Made by a program: the position numbers and the translations under genes | Notes under the pieces: generated by a model | The model's database searches: none | What the model was told of the DNA's origin: nothing | Seen by the model: only the letters and a program-made list of their open reading frames with translations | Shown here: positions 1 through 3,192 of the stretch, piece by piece | How positions within the stretch are numbered: position 1 is the stretch's first letter | Layout: every line of letters starts with the position of its first letter | Origin: Thermoplasmata archaeon | GTDB taxonomy: Archaea; Thermoplasmatota; Thermoplasmata; UBA10834 | Length of the DNA: 6,035 nt | Assembly (NCBI GenBank): GCA_013329135.1 | Contig: DUKU01000065.1 | Span: forward strand, 11,239-17,273 | Direction of reading: 5' to 3'

Positions 1-80
1 AGTGTCTTCTCCGCCTTTCGGAGCAGGTCGAGCGCTTCGTCGGAGCCGTGAAGGTCTGAGCAGACGAGCAGAACAGTCAT
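1..80 (-). CDS. Calcineurin-like metallophosphoesterase, N-terminal fragment
   Basis: Reading leftward from an ATG at 80, the frame stays open to the window edge and gives 26 codons, beginning MTVLLVCSDLHGSDEALDLL. A short hydrophobic beta strand followed by S-D-L-H-G is the first metal-binding motif (D-x-H, here Asp9 and His11) of calcineurin-like metallophosphoesterases, which hydrolyse phosphomono- or phosphodiesters at a two-metal centre. The remaining metal ligands (GD, GNHD/E and GHTH-type motifs) would lie outside the window. The start is 6 bases after the presenilin-like gene's stop, and a GGTGA ribosome binding site at 91-87 overlaps that stop codon with 6-base spacing, so the two genes are probably co-transcribed and translationally coupled. 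The substrate cannot be inferred. The family call rests on one motif plus position; the start is well supported. Confidence 0.72.
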   Translation of the reverse strand, partial: MTVLLVCSDLHGSDEALDLLRKAEKT

Positions 81-86
81 CGAACA

Positions 87-91
87 TCACC
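87..91 (-). promoter_or_regulatory. Ribosome binding site of the metallophosphoesterase, overlapping the upstream stop
   Basis: On the minus strand GGTGA lies 6 bases before the ATG at 80. Its last three bases are the TGA stop of the presenilin-like gene. The match to the archaeal anti-Shine-Dalgarno sequence and the overlap suggest termination-reinitiation coupling. Confidence 0.6.
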
Positions 92-1013
92 ACGGCGTCG
101 ATATCCCGAGGCTCAGGTCCTGGAACACGAGCAGATACGTCAGGACGTAGCCGAGCACGGTCCCTCCGTTCAGGAGCGGCAGGCCAGCCTGCGGGTTCCC
201 TTTGAGCACGAACCGCATGAGCAGTGCGAAGCCCACGAGTCCACCGACGAGTGCTCCCAGAGCGACTAGCAGGCTCCCGGACACGCCCATGACCGTCTCA
301 TCGGACAGATAGTAGAACGCGGACGCGACCAGTATGCCTGGTATGATCACATCTCCGAGGCCCATGAACATGGCCTCTCGTTCGCCCCCCTCATCCAGCT
401 GTTGCTTGAGCGGTTTCTGGCTGAGGTACGAGTACCCCCTCTTCTTCGGTATGACGAGGAGTATCGGGAGCTTCATCTGGGTCACCCCGTCCGCGAGCGT
501 GACCATGTGCTTCGTGCCGTACACGGATATCGCGTCGTACGCCGCAAGCACTATGAGGAGTATCAGGACCGGGAGGATGTTCAGCGATATGCCGAGTATG
601 CCTATCGTGCCGACCGCGACGAGCATGCCTGTCGCGTCGACCACGTACCATTCGGGCTTCTTGACCAGATAGTATATCAGCACGGCGGCCAGGCCGACGG
701 AGACAAGTAGCGCAAGGATCCCTGTGTCGAAGAGGAGTGCCATTATCAGTATCACGTAGAATATGGTGAAGCCGACCGCCCCGAGGAAGATGAACTTGAC
801 CACGTTCTCGCGTTTCTTCTTTATTATATACAGTATGATGAACGTGAACAGCACGATAGCGATCACATAGTACACGGGTATCATCGGGTCGTTGGGGTCC
901 TCGAACGCCTGATATTCTTCGCCGAGGGCGGAGGATACCATCGCGAGCGCTCCCAGCTGCGAGACGGCGAATATGGCGGCCATGACCACGACGGCCCTTA
1001 TCGATGCGTCCAT
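87..1013 (-). CDS. Presenilin/signal-peptide-peptidase-like (family A22) intramembrane aspartyl protease
   Basis: This is a polytopic membrane protein of 308 residues from the ATG at 1013; the frame opens further, to an ATG at 1073, giving 328. Counted from 1013, it carries both catalytic motifs of intramembrane aspartyl proteases: Y-D (Asp160, in LIVLAAYDAISVYG) and G-L-G-D (Asp221, in MGLGDVIIPG). A G-L-P-L-L-N segment near residue 277 stands where the PAL motif sits in presenilins. I count about nine hydrophobic segments (roughly 7-29, 46-65, 73-93, 98-117, 124-140, 143-164, 220-238, 243-267, 283-297), the topology expected for the family, with a hydrophilic loop between the YD and GLGD helices. 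Such enzymes cleave transmembrane segments of substrates inside the bilayer. I prefer the 1013 start because the first membrane helix begins just after it, a TATA-like box is centred 27 bases upstream, and the longer start would leave only 17 bases to the divergent gene. Physiological substrates are unknown. Confidence 0.9.
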   Translation of the reverse strand: MDASIRAVVVMAAIFAVSQLGALAMVSSALGEEYQAFEDPNDPMIPVYYVIAIVLFTFIILYIIKKKRENVVKFIFLGAVGFTIFYVILIMALLFDTGILALLVSVGLAAVLIYYLVKKPEWYVVDATGMLVAVGTIGILGISLNILPVLILLIVLAAYDAISVYGTKHMVTLADGVTQMKLPILLVIPKKRGYSYLSQKPLKQQLDEGGEREAMFMGLGDVIIPGILVASAFYYLSDETVMGVSGSLLVALGALVGGLVGFALLMRFVLKGNPQAGLPLLNGGTVLGYVLTYLLVFQDLSLGISTPW

Positions 1014-1035
1014 CTCCCCCACTATTCCGGACTGG

Positions 1036-1045
1036 TTTAGAAATA
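1036..1045. promoter_or_regulatory. Shared A/T-rich box, putative divergent promoter
   Basis: TTTAGAAATA on the plus strand (TATTTCTAAA on the minus strand) is the main A/T-rich stretch between the two divergent genes. Its centre lies 27 bases upstream of the minus-strand ATG at 1013, the usual TATA-to-start distance for a leaderless archaeal mRNA. Facing right, the same distance predicts a transcript start near 1067, leaving about 24 bases of leader that include the ribosome binding site at 1079. The match to the TATA consensus is only partial, so this is positional inference. Confidence 0.5.
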
Positions 1046-1078
1046 CTTTGTGCACGTCATTGACAACATCCATATAGC

Positions 1079-1084
1079 GAGGAG
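1079..1084 (+). promoter_or_regulatory. Ribosome binding site that supports the TTG start of the PhzF-like gene
   Basis: GAGGAG lies 6 bases upstream of the TTG at 1091. This spacing favours TTG over the in-frame GTG at 1100. Confidence 0.65.
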
Positions 1085-1090
1085 CGCGTT

Positions 1091-2002
1091 TTGAGGGCCG
1101 TGGTCGAGCTGGACGTGCTGAAGCTGGACGTCTTCACAGACGATCTCTACGCTGGGAATCCCGCATGGGTCGTACTCGATGCGGACTCGCTCGAGGATAT
1201 CCTCATGCAGCGGACGGCCAGCGAGCTCGGGGGCCCCGAGGTGGCCTTCGTGCTGAAGTCCAAGAAGGCGGATGTGAGGCTCAGGTACTTCGCCGGGGAC
1301 GCCGAAGAGCCGATCAGCGGCCACTGCACGATCGGCGCGCTCTGGGCGCTGGCAGAGCAGAACGCCTTCGGGTCGACGTTCGGCGGGAGGCACAGGGCAG
1401 AGACCCCGCTTGGCATCCTGCCTTTCTCCGTGGAACTGAACCCGGACGGCTCGAGGACGGTCTGGATGGCTCAGAAGAGACCGTTGTACTCGCGAGTAGA
1501 TGAGATCACGGAGGTGGCGAGCGCCTTGGGCGTCGGGGCGGAATCGATCTTCCACAAGGAGTTCCCTCTCTCCAAGGTCTCCACGGGTATCCCTACGCTC
1601 CTCGTTCCTATGAGGTCCATGGACGCGCTCGAGCGCGTGTCCCCGAGGCAGGAGGAGCTGCTCCAGATGTTCAGGGAGCTCGAGGTCGCCGCGGCCGTCA
1701 CGTACGCGTGGGGGGGCTTCGACGAGGCGACGACGTTGCACGCTAGGTGCTTCCTACCTTCCCCGGTGTTCCACGAGGATCCCGCGTCAGGCATGCCCGC
1801 GGGTGCGCTGGCGGCTTACCTGGTCGAGCATGACCTGATACCGAAGGAGAAGGCGGAGCACATGGTCATCGAGCAGGGTCACTTCATCGGACGGCCATCC
1901 AGGATACACGTACGTGTCGAGAAGCGCGGTTCTTCAGTGCGCAAGGTGGAAGTGGGCGGGTCCGTGCGCCAATCCGTGAAGGGCAGGATATCGCTGCCGT
2001 GA
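1091..2002 (+). CDS. PhzF family isomerase/epimerase-like protein
   Basis: This 303-residue protein has the length and motif order of the PhzF family, which has a diaminopimelate-epimerase-like fold of two pseudo-symmetric halves with the active site between them. Near the N-terminus LDVFTDDLYAGNPAWVVLD matches the family's DVFT-x-GNP signature. Glu50 in GGPEVAFVL occupies the position of the catalytic glutamate (usually in SETxFV), although the preceding Ser is replaced by Pro. RYFAGDAEEPISGHCTIGA contains the G-H-x-T motif (His78). HEDPASGMPAGALAAYL (Asp230, Ser233) is the C-terminal counterpart, and EQGHFIGRPS is the usual anion-binding loop. Characterised relatives catalyse isomerisations such as that of trans-2,3-dihydro-3-hydroxyanthranilate, but no phenazine genes are nearby and the substrate here is unknown. 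The TTG start is chosen for its ribosome binding site. The gene diverges from the protease gene and converges on aIF2-beta with 9 bases between the stops. The family call is secure; the function is not. Confidence 0.92.
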   Translation: MRAVVELDVLKLDVFTDDLYAGNPAWVVLDADSLEDILMQRTASELGGPEVAFVLKSKKADVRLRYFAGDAEEPISGHCTIGALWALAEQNAFGSTFGGRHRAETPLGILPFSVELNPDGSRTVWMAQKRPLYSRVDEITEVASALGVGAESIFHKEFPLSKVSTGIPTLLVPMRSMDALERVSPRQEELLQMFRELEVAAAVTYAWGGFDEATTLHARCFLPSPVFHEDPASGMPAGALAAYLVEHDLIPKEKAEHMVIEQGHFIGRPSRIHVRVEKRGSSVRKVEVGGSVRQSVKGRISLP

Positions 2003-2011
2003 GCGGAGAGC

Positions 2012-2638
2012 TCACACGAGCTTGCCGAACGCGACAGTTCCAGAGACCTTCTCTATCATGGCCTTCACCTGGGTCCCTTTCGCGGTCCCTGGGATGTATA
2101 TCACGAACTCGGCCTTGCGGGCGATGCCATCGCCCTTCTTGCCGACATCCTGGATGAAGAGGTCGTAGGTCTTGCCAGCCTCGATGGCCTTCTGCTCCTC
2201 GGCCTTGACCGGCTTCCTGACATGTACCGGCCTGTGGGCGCCGCATGTCTCGCAGTGCAGGACCGATGTGCGCCCATCCTTCACCATGTGTGTGTCCGGG
2301 CTCTCGCACTCGGAGCAAAGCACGTACTCATCTACGTAGTTGTTGATCCGCTCGACGATCTGGGTGGTGGCGACCTTGCCCTTGAAAACGACCCTCGGGC
2401 CCTCCATCGTGCCAGCGGTGCCGAGCTCCCTGAGAAGGAATCCCAACAGGTGGTCCGGCTCTCGCCTGAGCGTATCCACGATGTCGGCGAAATTGCGGAT
2501 GACGGTCGTCTTGCCCTCGACCATGACATCGGGGTCTGGCACCTTGAAACGGTCGTGCGACTCCAGCTTCTGCGGGAGCTTCTTCTTCGCCCTGGCCAAG
2601 AGTGCCTCGTAGTCCGTCGATTCCTGGGCCGCCATCAT
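2012..2638 (-). CDS. Translation initiation factor aIF2 subunit beta with C-terminal TRAM domain
   Basis: This is the beta subunit of the archaeal heterotrimeric initiation factor 2, which brings Met-tRNAi to the small ribosomal subunit. The 208 residues show an N-terminal helix with basic KKK (about 10-25, the gamma-subunit contact in the family), a central alpha-beta domain (about 30-105, including the conserved RNFADI and VVFKGK stretches), and a zinc ribbon with Cys108, Cys111, Cys129 and Cys132 (C-x2-C, then C-x2-C). A linker leads to a TRAM domain (about 152-206: TYDLFIQDVGKKGDGIARK, then the conserved IYIPGTAKG). Plain aIF2-beta is about 135-140 residues, so the extra length is the TRAM module, an RNA-binding beta barrel; similar fusions are known in methanogens and haloarchaea. 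The gene begins with tandem ATGs at 2638 and 2635. The second fits the upstream TATA box slightly better and either is acceptable. There is no clear Shine-Dalgarno sequence, so the mRNA is probably leaderless or nearly so. Confidence 0.95.
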   Translation of the reverse strand: MMAAQESTDYEALLARAKKKLPQKLESHDRFKVPDPDVMVEGKTTVIRNFADIVDTLRREPDHLLGFLLRELGTAGTMEGPRVVFKGKVATTQIVERINNYVDEYVLCSECESPDTHMVKDGRTSVLHCETCGAHRPVHVRKPVKAEEQKAIEAGKTYDLFIQDVGKKGDGIARKAEFVIYIPGTAKGTQVKAMIEKVSGTVAFGKLV

Positions 2639-2657
2639 GGTTCCATCGTGGATTTCC

Positions 2658-2665
2658 TAGTTAAA
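2658..2665 (-). promoter_or_regulatory. TATA box of the aIF2-beta gene
   Basis: TTTAACTA on the minus strand is centred 23.5 bases before the ATG at 2638 and 26.5 bases before the ATG at 2635. That is the spacing expected for a transcript starting at or beside the start codon, which matches the absence of a ribosome binding site. Confidence 0.62.
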
Positions 2666-2753
2666 GCTATTGGGACGACCGACGCGCCCGGCCGCTTCTC
2701 CACGCTGCGCTGGTCGATTCGGCCGTGTGCGTGTCCCGTGGGGGTGTCCGCTT
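2666..2753. other. GC-rich divergent intergenic spacer with no recognised feature
   Basis: About 90 bases separate the two divergent promoters. The stretch is GC-rich with alternating G/T-rich runs near 2725-2748 (GTGTGCGTG, then GGGGGTGTCC). I see no start codon with a ribosome binding site, no tRNA-like cloverleaf and no convincing hairpin. It could hold operators for the kinase or the initiation factor, but nothing specific is recognised. Confidence 0.35.
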
Positions 2754-2768
2754 CGAAACGTTTATTGA
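2754..2768 (+). promoter_or_regulatory. BRE and TATA box of the histidine kinase gene
   Basis: CGAAAC (2754-2759) directly upstream of TTTATTGA (2761-2768) resembles an archaeal TFB-recognition element plus TATA box. The expected transcript start is near 2791. That leaves a leader of only about 4 bases before the ATG at 2796 and rules out the ATG at 2781, which is too close to the box. Confidence 0.6.
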
Positions 2769-2795
2769 TGACCGTTCGCTATGAGTCGGTTGCCG

Positions 2796-2898
2796 ATGGC
2801 CCAGCAAGGGTGAAACAACGACCACGAGGAGCTCCGCGTCCCCCCTCAGAGATCCGAAGCCCGTAGGCTCGCTGGAGCAGCGGCTTTCTCTGCTGGAT
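2796..2898 (+). other. Probable N-terminal extension of the kinase, split by a one-base frame disruption
   Basis: The ATG at 2796 reads only MAQQG before the TGA at 2811-2813. The kinase frame, one base out of phase, is open from 2785 but has no ATG, GTG or TTG until 2899. Reading GG instead of GGG at 2808-2810 gives MAQQGETTTTRSS and continues through LRDPKPVGSLEQRLSLL directly into the first PAS domain. The residues at 2872-2898 (EQRLSLLD) look like the normal start of a PAS domain, so protein coding probably extends upstream of 2899. Either a sequence error or a real mutation would explain the disruption. An unusual start codon is less likely. Confidence 0.5.
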
Positions 2899-3192
2899 TT
2901 GTTCCCCGACAGGGTATCGGTCGTGAGGGACGACCGGACCATAGTGTATCTCAGCCCGGCGCTCAGGGAGGCGCACGGCGACCTCATAGGCAAGAAGTGC
3001 TTCGAGACCGCGCTCGCATCGGAGGAAGTATGTAGGAACTGCCCGGTCGCGCGTGGCGCGGAGCGCTCCACATTCCCGTTCACGAGGACCGTGAAACTCC
3101 CAGGCGGTGCAGTCTGGGAGCTGACGGTCACCAGATATGAGGACGAGGAGACCTCGGAGGTGTTCTACTTCTCGTTCGAGCGTGATGTGACC
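2899..3192 (+). other. PAS domain 1 with C-x10-C-x2-C-P motif
   Basis: The region reads LFPDRVSVVRDDRTIVYLSP, then GKKC, and ends in FSFERDVTE, a typical PAS beginning and end. Cysteines encoded at 2998, 3031 and 3040 follow a G-K-K-C-x10-C-x2-C-P pattern that recurs in bacterial and archaeal PAS domains of signalling proteins. A redox or metal-binding role is inference. Confidence 0.7.

Noticed and set aside
334..710. Plus-strand and minus-strand alternative frames within the protease gene
   Set aside because: They are shadows of a transmembrane protein whose catalytic YD and GLGD motifs fix the real frame.
1037..1741. A 234-codon minus-strand frame opposite the PhzF-like gene
   Set aside because: It overlaps both the divergent promoter and a gene with all family motifs. 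Its translation is Arg/Glu/Leu-rich without any known motif.
2805..2815. Programmed +1 frameshifting at GGG-TGA, as in bacterial release factor 2
   Set aside because: A +1 slip here would restore the kinase frame, but there is no Shine-Dalgarno-like stimulator at the right place and no known archaeal precedent at such a site. A one-base sequence difference is simpler.
2809..2820. Initiation at ACG 2818 behind GGTGA
   Set aside because: Spacing would be about 4 bases, but ACG initiation is rare and no independent evidence supports it.
2222..2866. A 214-codon plus-strand frame spanning aIF2-beta, the intergenic region and the kinase 5' end
   Set aside because: Its first half is the complement of the aIF2-beta zinc ribbon and core, and it crosses two promoters. 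Its 3' part is out of frame with the kinase.
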